Assembly (NCBI GenBank): GCA_049840595.1
Contig: JASGKO010000008.1
Coordinates: 230,460 to 294,459 of the forward strand
Direction of reading: 5' to 3'
DNA: 64,000 nt
Origin: JASGKO01 sp049840595
Lineage (GTDB): Bacteria; Verrucomicrobiota; Verrucomicrobiia; Chthoniobacterales; Chthoniobacteraceae
The translations under genes were made by a program, and so were the position numbers. Below are positions 9,834 through 19,695 of this stretch, piece by piece (positions within the stretch are counted from its first letter, which is position 1; every line of letters begins with the position of its first letter). The notes under the pieces are model-generated. The model was given only the letters and a program-made list of their open reading frames with translations, searched no databases and was not told the origin of the DNA.

Positions 9834-10490
9834 TTAATTGTCGGGCTGGCTGTAGCGTTCCACCGCTGCCTGGGCGGAGTTGCGGATGTCCTCATCCGGG
9901 TCCTGCGTGAGTCGTTGCCAGAGCGGGAGCGTGCGAGGATCGTCGAGTTGCTCGAGCCCGTCCACCGCCGTTTCGCGCACATCGTCGGGTTGTCCGTTCA
10001 CCAGCGCATTGGTATAGAGAATCAGTTTTTGGTTTTTAACGTTCTGGTCATCATCGTCGCCCATGTCGGCGGCGGTGCTGAGAATTTGCACGCGCAGTTC
10101 CATCTTCTGCTCGCCCTGGAAGAGCCTGGCCAGTGTCTGGAGCGCCTCCGCGTTGTCCTGGTCGCCGAGCTGGCTGATCACGTCCGAGCGGTCGTCGTCG
10201 TCGGTGCTGGAAAGGTATTTCTGCTCCAGCACGCCGGGCGCGGGCGTTGCATCCGCATCCGGGCTGTCGGAGGGCGATGCTTCCGGCATGGCCGGGGACG
10301 GTCGGGTGGGGGCCTCGCTGGTGATCGGCATTTGCCCGGACGTGGCGACCGGCGTGGGGGTGGAAGTCGCGGCGTTTTGCCCGCTGGTGTCGTCGGATTT
10401 CGAGCACCCAAGAGCAGCGAACGCAAGAAGTCCGCTCAAAAGCCTTGCATGCCACGCGTACGAATTTGAGAATGCCTGCACAGACCGCAT
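9834..10490 (-). CDS. HEAT-repeat lipoprotein
   Basis: 218 residues. The signal sequence ends in lipobox LAALGC. A low-complexity Thr/Pro/Ser-rich linker (about residues 35-85) follows, then HEAT-like repeats: SDVISQLGDQDNAEALQTLA, ELRVQILSTAADMGDDDD, VRETAVDGLEQLDDPRTLPL, IRNSAQAAVERY. It is probably an envelope scaffold protein whose partner is unknown. Its start codon overlaps head-to-head with that of the divergent permease (CATG at 10488-10491). A GTG three codons in (10481) is an alternative start. Confidence 0.65.
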   Translation of the reverse strand: MRSVQAFSNSYAWHARLLSGLLAFAALGCSKSDDTSGQNAATSTPTPVATSGQMPITSEAPTRPSPAMPEASPSDSPDADATPAPGVLEQKYLSSTDDDDRSDVISQLGDQDNAEALQTLARLFQGEQKMELRVQILSTAADMGDDDDQNVKNQKLILYTNALVNGQPDDVRETAVDGLEQLDDPRTLPLWQRLTQDPDEDIRNSAQAAVERYSQPDN

Positions 10491-11619
10491 GAAATTGATA
10501 GATCGCTACGTCGGCAAGGAGATTTTGCTTACCGCCAGCATGGCCGTGGCCGTGCTGAGCTTGGTGTTGGTGCTTGGAAACGTGTTCAAGCAACTCTTCG
10601 ACCTCCTCGTCAACCACAACGTCCCGCTGGATTACATCCTGGCCTTCATGGGCTATATCATCCCGTTTTCGCTCACGTTTACGATTCCGTGGGGGTTCCT
10701 TACCTCGGTGCTGCTTGTCTTCGGCAAGCTCTCGGCGGAGAATGAATTGATCGCCCTCCGCGCCACCGGCGTCAGTATTCCACGCGTCTGTTACAGCCTC
10801 TTTGCGCTCGCCGTGATCTGTTGCGGCATCTGCTTCTGGATCAACGTCTCCGTCGCCCCGGCCGCCCAGCAAAAGATGAAGGAGGCGCTCTTCAACATCG
10901 CCACCAGCAACCCGATCGCGATGTTCACCAGCGACCAGGTGATCGACGATTTTCCGGATACGAAAATCTACGTGGGCAGCAAGGACGGCCCCGAACTCCA
11001 CAACCTGCTGATGTACAAGACCGGCAAATCCGGCGATCCGCTGGAGGTGGTCTATGCCCGCAGCGGCAGCCTGGAAGTGGACAAGGAACACATGCAGGTG
11101 CTGCTCAAGCTCATCAACGCGCAGATCGAACAACGGGACGAAAATCACAGCTCCGATTTCACCCGCATCCAGCAGGGGATCGTCGCGCAGAACATCGTGC
11201 TGCCGATTTCCCTGGAAGACCTCTACAACCGCGCCAAGAGCAAGCGCGGTCCGAACACGATGACCTTGAATGAATTGATCGCCAATCTCAAGGAGCAGCC
11301 CAGTGGTCCTACGGCCAAGAAGGATGCCGGTGCCCTCAACGCCATCCGCACCGAGATTAACAAGCGTTATTCGTTCTCCCTGGCCTCGCTCGCCTTCGCC
11401 ATCATCGGCGTCCCGCTCGGCATCACCGCCCATCGTCGCGAGACTTCCGTCGGCTTCCTCTTCAGTATCGTCGTTGCGTTCGTTTACTTCTTCTTCATCA
11501 TCATTGCCGATTCGTTGAAGAACAACCCGCACGCTCACTCCGATCTGCTCATCTGGCTGCCCAACGTGCTCTTCATCACCCTCGGCACCTACCTCTTCGT
11601 CCGCCTCGCCCGCCGCTAA
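10489..11619 (+). CDS. LptF/LptG family lipopolysaccharide export permease
   Basis: 376 residues from the ATG at 10489 (the open frame runs further upstream but those residues are antisense to the lipoprotein). It has three N-terminal helices, a periplasmic beta-jellyroll region (about residues 120-280, with IYVGSKDGPELHN and VVYARSGSLEVDKEHMQVLL) and three C-terminal helices. Diagnostic motifs are LIDRYVGKEI at the start, LSAENELIALRATGVS, and FAIIGVPLGITAHRRETSVG before the last helices. This is the inner-membrane permease that works with ATPase LptB to extract LPS toward LptC/A/D, which marks a Gram-negative envelope. The choice between LptF and LptG is not possible here. Confidence 0.85.
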   Translation: MKLIDRYVGKEILLTASMAVAVLSLVLVLGNVFKQLFDLLVNHNVPLDYILAFMGYIIPFSLTFTIPWGFLTSVLLVFGKLSAENELIALRATGVSIPRVCYSLFALAVICCGICFWINVSVAPAAQQKMKEALFNIATSNPIAMFTSDQVIDDFPDTKIYVGSKDGPELHNLLMYKTGKSGDPLEVVYARSGSLEVDKEHMQVLLKLINAQIEQRDENHSSDFTRIQQGIVAQNIVLPISLEDLYNRAKSKRGPNTMTLNELIANLKEQPSGPTAKKDAGALNAIRTEINKRYSFSLASLAFAIIGVPLGITAHRRETSVGFLFSIVVAFVYFFFIIIADSLKNNPHAHSDLLIWLPNVLFITLGTYLFVRLARR

Positions 11620-11680
11620 GCGCGGGGCTGGTTATTTGAACCGCAGCGGACGCGGCGAGCGCGGTGAAACAGAAATTTTC

Positions 11681-11705
11681 ACCACGAAGACACGAAGGCA
11701 CGAAG
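11681..11705 (+). repeat. short CACGAAG-type repeat in an intergenic region
   Basis: Three imperfect direct units of CACGAAG are spaced by 2-3 bases. This lies in the 191-base space between the permease and the convergent MFS gene (11620-11810). A related motif (CTCTGCGTCTTCGCGTCTCTG) lies at 13624-13644. I see no gene in this space. Confidence 0.45.
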
Positions 11706-11810
11706 TTTAATTGAGGACGCAAGGATGCTCGTAGTGACGTTCACTATCTACGATCCGCCATCCACAATTTATTATTCCGCCGCGGTTCGATAAGGGCAAA
11801 AGGAGTTTCC

Positions 11811-13436
11811 CTACTCCTCCCGCGCGCCTGCCATTTCCGGCAGTTCTGTGTGGTCCAGTTCCCGCAGATCCAGCCCGCGTGTCTCGGTCCCGTATTTGAT
11901 GAACAGCAGCAGCGTGACCAGCATCGGAACCATGATGATTCCCGCCGCAATCCCAATCGGCGGCACCAGCGCCGTGATACTCAAGCTCTGCGCCAGTACC
12001 CCGCCGATTTTCGAGCAGGCCGCAATCCAGCCCGTTGCGCGACCGCGCACCTTTAGCGGATAACTCTCCGACGCATAAGGCAGCAGAATCGCGAGAATCC
12101 CATTGCTCCCCACGATCAGCATCGCGATCGGATACACCGGGTTGCCCCCCGCATGGCCTTCCAGCAATAACACCCAGCCCAGCCCGCCCAGCGTCACCGT
12201 GATCATTGTCGCCAGCGACCATTTCGTGCTCCAGCGGCTGTACATTAGCGTGCAGAGAAACACCGTCGGGAAGGCAATCAACGCCGATTCCGCCAGTAGC
12301 TTCGACGATACGCCCATGCTGTAACCCTTCGCCACCAGATCGGCGGGCAGCCAGAGCAACAGGCCGAAATTGATCAACCCCCACGCCACCGCCGCCAGGC
12401 TCAGCGCAAAGGTTTTGCCAATCATTCCCGCCGTCCAGATCGAAGGCGCCGGGATATGCTGCACCGCGCTTTCATGCGGGAGCAGGCTGTCCGTCACGTC
12501 GTCATCCGCTTCGCTGGGGGCCAGATCGCGGCTCACCATCCCGAAGCGTTCCATTACATCGTGCGCCTCCTCCTTGCGCCCGCGCGCGAGCAGGAACTTG
12601 GCGGATTCCGGAATCAATCCACCCATGAAAACGAGAATCAGCCCCGTGGGCAGATTCAGCAGCCACATGATGCGCCAGCTATACGTCGGCACCAGCAGCG
12701 CCGAGAAGCCGCTCGCTGCAAAGTAGCCGCCCACCGCGCCGAGCCCGCCCACCAGCACCAGCGCCCAGCCGCGGTGCCGCGAGGGCATCGTCTCTGCCAG
12801 CAGCGCATAGGTTACCGGCAGCATCCCGCCCGCGCCCGCACCCATCAGAAAGCACATCCCCACATTCCACGCCAGCGAGGGCATCGCCCCGCAAATCGAC
12901 GTCCCCACAAACACCACCGCCGAGAGCAGGATCGACGCCTTGCGTCCGTAAATATCCGCAATCACCCCCCACAGCACCGAGCCCGTCACCGTCCCGATCA
13001 AGGCAAAGAACGGCACCAGCGACGCCACCTTTTTTGCCACCCCATATTCCTTCACCAGCCCCGGCATTACAAAGCCCAGCGCGGCCGGTTTCATCACATC
13101 GATGATCAGCGCCACCACGAGCACCAGCATCAGCGTCCAGTGCGCCCGGTGCAGCGGGGCATCTTCCGGTGCCGTCACCATGATCCGCGCCGCCGCCCGC
13201 CGCTGCGACTCGATTCGCTTCGGCAGCAGCCCATAAGCGGCCACGCCGATTCCCACGACGATTAAAAACATCCCAAACAGCATCCCCGGGTCCATCGGCA
13301 TCCCCGCCAGTTTGAACCCATCATTTTTCCCCATCCAAAACATCGGGATATGCAAAAGTACACCCGCCGTGACCCCCGCGCATCCGAGCGCAAAAGCCCA
13401 AACCCCCTGTCGATCCATAAATACTTTGCCGTTCAT
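11811..13436 (-). CDS. MFS transporter (aromatic acid/sugar:H+ symporter type)
   Basis: 541 residues. Two extra N-terminal helices (about residues 12-75) precede a standard 12-helix MFS core starting near residue 97 (HWTLMLVLVVALIIDV). The loop 2-3 signature is GVIADIYGRKASILLSA. The loop 4-5 region has LLAETMPSRHRGWALVLVGG, and the second-half equivalents include YASESYPLKVRGRATGW. The acidic loop 6-7 contains EADDDVTDSLL. The substrate cannot be predicted. There is no linked regulator or enzyme. The gene is uninterrupted and converges on the LptF/G gene. Confidence 0.8.
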   Translation of the reverse strand: MNGKVFMDRQGVWAFALGCAGVTAGVLLHIPMFWMGKNDGFKLAGMPMDPGMLFGMFLIVVGIGVAAYGLLPKRIESQRRAAARIMVTAPEDAPLHRAHWTLMLVLVVALIIDVMKPAALGFVMPGLVKEYGVAKKVASLVPFFALIGTVTGSVLWGVIADIYGRKASILLSAVVFVGTSICGAMPSLAWNVGMCFLMGAGAGGMLPVTYALLAETMPSRHRGWALVLVGGLGAVGGYFAASGFSALLVPTYSWRIMWLLNLPTGLILVFMGGLIPESAKFLLARGRKEEAHDVMERFGMVSRDLAPSEADDDVTDSLLPHESAVQHIPAPSIWTAGMIGKTFALSLAAVAWGLINFGLLLWLPADLVAKGYSMGVSSKLLAESALIAFPTVFLCTLMYSRWSTKWSLATMITVTLGGLGWVLLLEGHAGGNPVYPIAMLIVGSNGILAILLPYASESYPLKVRGRATGWIAACSKIGGVLAQSLSITALVPPIGIAAGIIMVPMLVTLLLFIKYGTETRGLDLRELDHTELPEMAGAREE

Positions 13437-13675
13437 CGTTCGTAATTTGGGTAAATGCTGATTTTTCCCTTATGGGCTGGCTGGAGGTGATTTCGCCTAA
13501 TCCAGCCCCCGGGATGGGGCAGACTTTGCGAAGAAGCGCCTGCTTTGTAAAACTTTTTGCAGGCGAGATTGCGGTGGGGGCAGCAGGCAGGAATGAATCA
13601 CCAGGACACGAGATCACCTTCCATCTCTGCGTCTTCGCGTCTCTGCGTGAGCCTGAATTTCCGCGCGATTCGCGC

Positions 13676-15588
13676 CTACGCCACGCTCTGCGGTACGGAC
13701 ACGGCTGGCTTCTTCACATGGGCCAGGATTTTCTCCACCGCGGCCTGGGCGGTGAGGCCGTGCTTCTTGCGCAGGATGTCCACCGCACCGTGCTCGACGA
13801 ACTGGTCGGGCCACGCGACGCGCACGACCGGGATCATTGATCCCGGCATCGGCGAGGTGTTCGATGATGCCGGTGCCGTAGCCGTTGTGCACGACGTGGT
13901 CTTCCATGGTGCAGATGACGTCCACGCTGCGGGCGAAGAATTCGAGAGTGCCGGTATCGAGCGGCTTGATCCAGCGCGGGTTGATGACCGCGGTTGAAAT
14001 GCCCTGCGCTTCCAGCAGCTTGGCGGTTTCGAGCGCGACGGAGCAAAAGTTGCCGAGGCCGAAGATGGCGACCGTCTTGCCGTGCTTAAGCACTTCACTC
14101 TTGCCGATTTCGAGCAGCTTCGGCGTGTCCTTTGGCTTGGCCCCGGTGCCGGCGCCGCGGGGATAGCGGATCGCGATCGGGCCGGTCATGATGGTTGGCC
14201 ATCGTCCAGAGCATGTCGACGAATTCGTCTTCGTCCTTCGGCTGCATGTGGACGAGACCGGGGACATGGCGCAGGTAGCCGATGTCGAAGAGACCGTGGT
14301 GGGTGGGGCCGTCGTCGCCGCTCAGACCGGCGCGATCCATGCACAGGGCCACATTGAGATTTTGCAGCGCCATATCGTGGATGATCATGTCATACGCGCG
14401 CTGCATGAAGGTGGAGTAAATCGCGAGGAACGGCTGGAGCCCTGTACGGCCATGCCGCAGGCAAAAAGGGCCGCGTGTTCCTCGGCGATGCCGACGTCGT
14501 AATAGCGTTCGGGATGCTTCTTCTGGAAATGCACGAGGCCGGTGCCGGTGGGCATCGCAGCCGTGATGGCGACGATCTTGTTGTTCGTATCGGCGAACTT
14601 CGCCAGGGTCTTGCCCAGCAGCTCGGAGTAAGTGGGCAGGCTGGCCGGGGCGGTTTCGCCGGTCTCCAGCTTGTAATTGGCCGAGGCCGTGGAACTTGTC
14701 CGGCTGCTGGAGGGCGGGTGCGTAGCCTTTGCCCTTCTTGGTGAGAATGTGCAGGATGACCGGCTCATTCTGCGTCTTGAGAAACTCGAAGGTGCGAATC
14801 AGCAGTCGGGATGTCGTGACCGTCGATCGGACCGTAATAGCGGAGGCCGAGGTCTTCAAAGAGGATGTTCGGCAGCAGCAGTCCCTTGACGCCCGACTCC
14901 ACCTTGTGCGCGAGTTTCACCGCCTCCTTCCGCCGATCATTTCTACAAAGCGCGCCGCCTGATCGTGCAGATGCGCATAGGTCGGGCTGGTCGTGATCTT
15001 GTTGAAGTAATGCGCAATCGCGCCCACGTTCTTCGCGATCGACCATTCGTTATCGTTGAGCACCACGATGAAGCGCTTGGTGGAGTGCGCGACGTTGTTC
15101 AGCGCCTCGTAGCTCACCCCGCAGGTAAAGGCCGCATCGCCCGGCCACCGCAGACCACATGCTCGTCGCCGCCCTTGCAATCCCGGGCGACTGCCATCCC
15201 GAGCGCGGCGGAGAGCGCTGTGCCGGCGTGTCCCGCCCCGTAGCAATCGTGATCGCTCTCGGTGCGCAACAGGAAGCCGTTGAGGCCCTGGTACTGGCGC
15301 ATGGTGTGGAACTGCTCGCGCCGCCCGGTGAGCAGCTTGTGCACATAGCCCTGGTGGCTCACGTCGAAGACAAACTTATCCGTCGGGCGTGTCGAAAACC
15401 CGGTGCAGCGCAATGGTCAGCTCGACCACGCCCAGGTTCGGCCCCAGATGCCCGCCGACGGAATTCGGATTCGACTCGGAAAGAATGCTGATCAATTCGT
15501 CGCGGATTTCCTGGGCGAGCACAGGGAGGTCTTTTTCGTTCAGCGCCTTTACGTCGGCCGGTGAATTGATGGTGTCTAGGAAACGCAT
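13676..15588 (-). CDS. dxs: 1-deoxy-D-xylulose-5-phosphate synthase, heavily frameshifted
   Basis: Total span equals a complete Dxs (~637 codons), but the sequence changes frame at least eight times. Recognisable in order are MRFLDTINSPADVKAL (15588), SVGGHLGPNLGVVELTIALH, DVSHQGYVHKLLTGRR, GHAGTALSAALGMAVARD, VVLNDNEWSIAKNVGA, LRYYGPIDGHD, HILTKKGKGYAPA, DVGIAEEHAALFACGMA, DGPTHHGLFDIGYLRHVPG, KTVAIFGLGNFCSVALETA and VRVAWPDQFVEHGAVDIL with the stop at 13676. Dxs condenses pyruvate and glyceraldehyde-3-phosphate with thiamine diphosphate for IPP, feeding hopanoid synthesis. Intact motifs between indels suggest consensus errors, but the density (eight in 1.9 kb) is far above that of flanking genes, so recent decay is possible. 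It overlaps xseB by 13 bases. Confidence 0.85.
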
Positions 15589-15932
15589 GGGTGATTTTTT
15601 GAAAATAAACGAATTTCGTCGGACTCTTCCTCGTCGTCGGCTTCCAGCGTCGCCGTGGAGGAGGGGACGGAAGCAACCGGTTCCGCGGTTTTCGACGAAG
15701 CCGGGTCGAATTCCTGCAGCGTAGGCTTTTCCCGGCCTTTTCCGTAATGATCTGGATGCGCTTTTCGGCGACCTTCAGCTTTTCCGAGCAAAAGCCGACC
15801 GAGCTCCATGCCCTCCTCGTAGCGAACGAGCAAATCGTCGAGCGGCAACTCGTCGGACTCCATTTGCGCGATGATGCTTTCGAGCCGCGAGAGCGCCTGC
15901 TCGAAGTTCTTCGGTTCCGGAGACTTGGGCAT
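15576..15932 (-). CDS. xseB: exodeoxyribonuclease VII small subunit
   Basis: 118 codons. The N-terminus is a clear XseB: FEQALSRLESIIAQMESDEL, then PLDDLLVRYEEGMEL. The next stretch is garbled in this frame, but the adjacent frame reads CSEKLKVAEKRIQIITEK, exactly the expected continuation, after which the first frame resumes with EKPTLQEFD. So two compensating indels about 80 bases apart (15740-15830) hide the core helix. XseB pairs with XseA to degrade single-stranded DNA. The xseB-dxs order is a common operon arrangement. The C-terminal tail is acidic and longer than usual. Confidence 0.85.
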   Translation of the reverse strand: MPKSPEPKNFEQALSRLESIIAQMESDELPLDDLLVRYEEGMELGRLLLGKAEGRRKAHPDHYGKGREKPTLQEFDPASSKTAEPVASVPSSTATLEADDEEESDEIRLFSKNHPCVS

Positions 15933-15993
15933 GGATAAAACTGAAGGCTAAACCGCGGCTTTGACAAGCATCGAATCAAGTGAAGGTAAAAAA

Positions 15994-17719
15994 TCAGTCG
16001 GACTGCCGGGTCCAGCGATCGTGGTCCGCGTAGAAGACGCACTGGTTGTCGATCGGCAGCGGAGTTACGGCGTTGAAAGGGAAGTCGCGGAAATTGTTGC
16101 TGCGCAGGATGAGCGGTGCCCAGTCGGCGTATTCACCGCGGAGCACGCCGCTGAAGAGTGGCAGGTTGCCGGTGATCGGCGTGAGGTAGATCCCGATGAT
16201 CGGGGAGTGGAGTTGATCGTAATCGTGCAGATTGATCACATCGGTCATCTTCGATGGCAGCCAGAGCGACTTGCGGTTGGCATACCAGCCTACGGCCCAG
16301 GGCATGTCGGAGACGATGATGTCGTCGGAATTGCTCCAGTCCCGCAGCAGTGTGATGTAGGGCGGCACATACGGAGGCCACGCCACCTTGTTTCGCGGGC
16401 TGCCAAAGGTATGGGCAACAATCGGCAGGCTGGAAATAATGAACAGCAGGCACAGGAAGCAAAGCCGCGCGTAGTTCAGGTTGATTTCCAGCCGCGACCA
16501 GAGCACGAGCAGCAGCGCGAGACCGAAGGCGCTAAACAGCGGGATGAAGAGCACATGCAAGTCATTGGGATCGACTCCCTGCGTCGCCGGATTATACATG
16601 CACATGCCGAGAATCGCCCCCAGCCACATCACCAGCACCGCCCATTTGAAAAGATCCGTCTCGCGGCGGCGGAAGCGGTGCAACAGCGCGACCACGAAGA
16701 ATGGCGCCGTGAGCATGCCCCCGAGATAGGTATAAAGGTTCCCCGCCTGGGAAACGATGCTGTTCATCACCTTGTAGCGGAAAAAATAGGGCTGGATGCC
16801 GGCGAAGTCTCCGGTAAAGCCGCGCATGATCGAATCCTCGCTGCCGCGGACGCCATCGAGGATGGACAGATACGCGATGCCGAGCGGATAGCCGCAGACA
16901 TGATAGTTTCGGATCATCCAGGGCAGGGACATCCCCCCCCACGATCGCCGTCATTAGAATGGGAGCCAGCCACCAGGGGCGGAAGTATAGCGCGACAAAA
17001 AACAGGCACGCGCCAAAGATGAAAAAGGTCATCGGATGGGCGAGCCCGAGCAGGCCAAAGGCCACGGCGCATCCCATCAGCCACGAGAGCGGACGGTTTC
17101 CCGCTTCCTGCGCCTCAATCGCCCGGGCCAGCAGGTAGGTGGCGATGCTGAAGAGCAGCAGCATCAGCATTTGCGGGAGCCCGCTCGTCGAGAACTGCCA
17201 CAGGCGGTCGCAAAGGATCAGCATGAGACAGCCCATCGTTGCCAGGCGGACATCGAATAATCGCCGCAGAATCAGGAAAATCACGCCGACGGCGAGGATG
17301 AAGCAGAGCATGTCCACCACGATGATCATGCGATCATTCACATAGATCAGATCGTTGATCGTCATCTTCCAGTCCTTTTTGGTCAGGAGCAGGAAGGGCG
17401 CGAGCACCAGCGGATGCAGGGGCGCCTGGTAGGTGTCCGGCACTTCGCCATCCGGGAAATCGCCCTTCTTGTGCTGGATCTGCGCCAGCGCAGCCGGGCG
17501 CAGTTCGTTGGTGGTAAAGCCGTGTCCACTCGCGATCGCACGCGCGATCTGGCCTTGCTCCATCGCCCGGGGATTGGAGAAGCCCACGAAATCCCAGAAG
17601 AAATATGCGGAGGCGACGGCGAGCGTGAAAATCAGGAACGCTGCAAATTTAATCCAGCCGGCCCACGAGCCTTCCTCCAGATTATGGACAAATTGTTGAA
17701 TGTCGTTTTCGGATGCCAT
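15994..17719 (-). CDS. multi-pass GT-C-type glycosyltransferase-like membrane protein, frameshifted
   Basis: About 575 residues in two pieces. The N-terminal piece starts at 17719 (MASENDIQQFVHNLEEG) and runs to about 16942. The rest reads from MSLPWMIRNYHVCGYPLG to the stop at 15994. The break is at a run of eight Cs (16933-16940), a classic homopolymer error. It has a soluble N-terminal stretch, about 10-11 transmembrane helices, and a C-terminal soluble part ending in VFYADHDRWT. The first extracytoplasmic loop and W-M-I-R-N-Y region resemble ArnT/PMT-like (GT-C) proteins. No sugar donor or acceptor can be named. It lies 14 bases downstream of the NtrC-type regulator, hence probably co-transcribed. 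Confidence 0.6.
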
Positions 17720-17733
17720 GAATGAAACGGGGA

Positions 17734-19107
17734 CTACTCCTGGTTTTTAAGCGTTTTCAACCGGCGATGGAGAGTGCGCCGGCTGATGCCGAGTTGCTGG
17801 GCTGCTTTGGTGATGTTGCCTTTGGTTTCATCAAGAGCGCGCATCATCAGCCGATGTTCTGTCTCATGCAAATTCAAATGCTGGGCGCTCCCGGATAAAA
17901 ATCTCGCGACATCCTGGGCGGCCTTCGTCTGCGCTTTGCGTTCGCGCACGCGCAGCGGCAGGTCGCGCAGGGTGATCTTCGGCCCGCTCGCCATCACCAC
18001 GCCATGCTGGATTGCGGCCTGGAGTTCACGCACGTTGCCCGGCCATTCGTAGGCGAGCAGCGTTTCCATCGCATCCAGGGTCAGTTCACGCACCGGCTTT
18101 TCGTTCTCCTTGGCGGTCGATTTGAGAAAAGCCGAGACGAGCAGGGGGATATCCTCCTTGCGCTCGCGCAGCGGTGGCAGCGTCAGGGTTACCACGCTCA
18201 GCCGGTAGAACAGGTCGTCCCGGAATTTTCCTTCCGCCACCATCTGTTCCAGGTCTTTGTTGGTGGCCGCCACCACCCGCACATCCACTTGCAGGGTCTG
18301 GCTCCCTCCCACGCGTTCAAATTCCCGTTCGCCCAGCACGCGCAGGATTTTCACCTGGGTATTGGTATCGATTTCGCCGATTTCATCGAGAAAGAGGGTG
18401 CCGCCATCCGCCTGCTCGAAGCGGCCAATCCGCCGCTCCATCGCCCCGGTGAAGGAGCCCTTTTCGTGGCCAAAGAGCTCGCTTTCCAGCAACTGGGCCG
18501 AGAGGGCCGCGCAATGAATCGCGGTGAATTTCGCCTTCGCCCGCTGGCTGAGATTGTGGATGGCATGCGCCACCAGCTCTTTGCCCGTGCCGCTCTCGCC
18601 CTGGATGAGCACGGTCGTCCGCGAGGGGGCCACCTGTTTCACCACATCGAACACCTCGTGCATCGCCAGCGAGTTGCCGATGATGTTTTCCAGCCCGTAA
18701 CGCTTCTCGACCTGCTGTTTGAGCTCGACGACCTCGCGCTCCACGGCCCGGCTTTTCAGCGCCCGCTGGATCAGGATTTCCAGTTTGTCGATATTGATCG
18801 GCTTGGTGACGAAATCGTAGGCGCCGTGTTTCATCGCTTCCACCGCCGTATCCACGGAGCCGTAGGCCGTCATCATGATGCAGATCGGCGCATGCGGCAT
18901 CTTCAGGATGCGATCGATCAGCGTCATCCCATCCTCGCCGCCCAGCCGTAGATCGGTGAGCACCAGGTCCACGACATCGGATTCGAGCACTCGCAGCGCC
19001 GAGGCGATATCCCCCGCAATATAGACCTCGAAGGAATCCTCCAGCGATGCACGCAAGCCCTCGCGGGTGTGTCGCTCGTCATCCACGATCAAAATAGTCG
19101 GCTTCAT
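17734..19107 (-). CDS. sigma-54-dependent response regulator (NtrC family)
   Basis: 457 residues with the three classical parts. The receiver domain has the phosphoacceptor Asp52 in VLTDLRLG, acidic DD9-10 and Lys102. The AAA+ domain has Walker A GESGTGKE (170-177), the sigma-54-contacting GSFTGA (217-222), Walker B GGTLFLDEI and the R-finger region RDDLFYRL. The C-terminal Fis-type helix-turn-helix is ITKAAQQLGISRRTLHRRL. It activates sigma-54 promoters when phosphorylated. No cognate kinase is adjacent; the hybrid kinase at 46414 is far away. The target may be its own downstream gene 15994-17719 (inference). Confidence 0.92.
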   Translation of the reverse strand: MKPTILIVDDERHTREGLRASLEDSFEVYIAGDIASALRVLESDVVDLVLTDLRLGGEDGMTLIDRILKMPHAPICIMMTAYGSVDTAVEAMKHGAYDFVTKPINIDKLEILIQRALKSRAVEREVVELKQQVEKRYGLENIIGNSLAMHEVFDVVKQVAPSRTTVLIQGESGTGKELVAHAIHNLSQRAKAKFTAIHCAALSAQLLESELFGHEKGSFTGAMERRIGRFEQADGGTLFLDEIGEIDTNTQVKILRVLGEREFERVGGSQTLQVDVRVVAATNKDLEQMVAEGKFRDDLFYRLSVVTLTLPPLRERKEDIPLLVSAFLKSTAKENEKPVRELTLDAMETLLAYEWPGNVRELQAAIQHGVVMASGPKITLRDLPLRVRERKAQTKAAQDVARFLSGSAQHLNLHETEHRLMMRALDETKGNITKAAQQLGISRRTLHRRLKTLKNQE

Positions 19108-19408
19108 TCAGGGCAGGTCAGCAACAGGGCGTCAAAAACAGCGGTCGCTGCAAATGCGTCAAAGTGGCGCAGAGAATAACTGGGATCGCCGGGAAGTCAA
19201 TGCGACAAAGTGTAACGATTGGAAGAAGACGGGAAGACGCTCCCCGGAAACCGGGGAACTGTGGAATGCAGATTTTGCACAAAAGATGCGCAAAGTGTTT
19301 GCAGGCATTCGCTCCCCATGCTTTTCTTATCCCTCTCCGACGCCGGAAGGCTCCGGGGAGCAAGTAGTGGCTGGGGACTGCAAGTGATTGCGCTCCAGCC
19401 GGATACGT
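19108..19408. other. 301-base gap, no gene seen
   Basis: The space lies between the start of the response regulator and the tRNA pair. I find no coding sequence, tRNA or repeat in it. It should hold the promoters for the regulator (leftward) and the tRNAs (rightward), but I cannot assign -35/-10 boxes with confidence. Confidence 0.5.
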
Positions 19409-19482
19409 TGCCCTGTGGTGTAATGGTAACACAGTGCCCTTTGGAGGCATTATTCTAGGTTCGAGTCCTAGCGGGGCAGCCA
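19409..19482 (+). tRNA. tRNA-Gln (TTG)
   Basis: Full cloverleaf. The acceptor TGCCCTG pairs with CGGGGCA, the anticodon loop is CTTTGGA (anticodon TTG), the T-loop is canonical TTCGAGT, the discriminator is G and CCA is encoded. The D-loop keeps GG. It is a useful normal comparator for the unusual array at 35882-36608. Confidence 0.95.
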
Positions 19483-19524
19483 ATTTGCTCTCGGGAAAAT
19501 TGTTCAAGAGCGAAAGAGAATAAA

Positions 19525-19598
19525 GCGCCCGTAGCTCAACTGGATAGAGCGTTGGTCTCCGAAGCCGAAGGTTGTGGGTTCGAACCCCGCCGGGCGCA
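19525..19598 (+). tRNA. tRNA-Arg (CCG)
   Basis: The acceptor GCGCCCG pairs with CGGGCGC, the D-arm is GCTC/GAGC with GG in the loop, the anticodon loop is CTCCGAA (anticodon CCG), the T-loop is canonical TTCGAAC, and the discriminator is A. CCA is not encoded. It lies 42 bases after tRNA-Gln on the same strand. Confidence 0.93.
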
Positions 19599-19695
19599 CT
19601 TCTTCCCTGTCTCCTCCCGCCGCCGACCATTACGAATGGTTAATTCGGCGCTTCTTGATTGGTTTGCGCCAGCCGCAGGCTAATACTCGACCGCT

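Noticed and set aside
19118..19630. 170-codon minus-strand frame
   Set aside because: It is antisense to the two tRNA genes at 19409-19598 and has the typical look of such artefacts.
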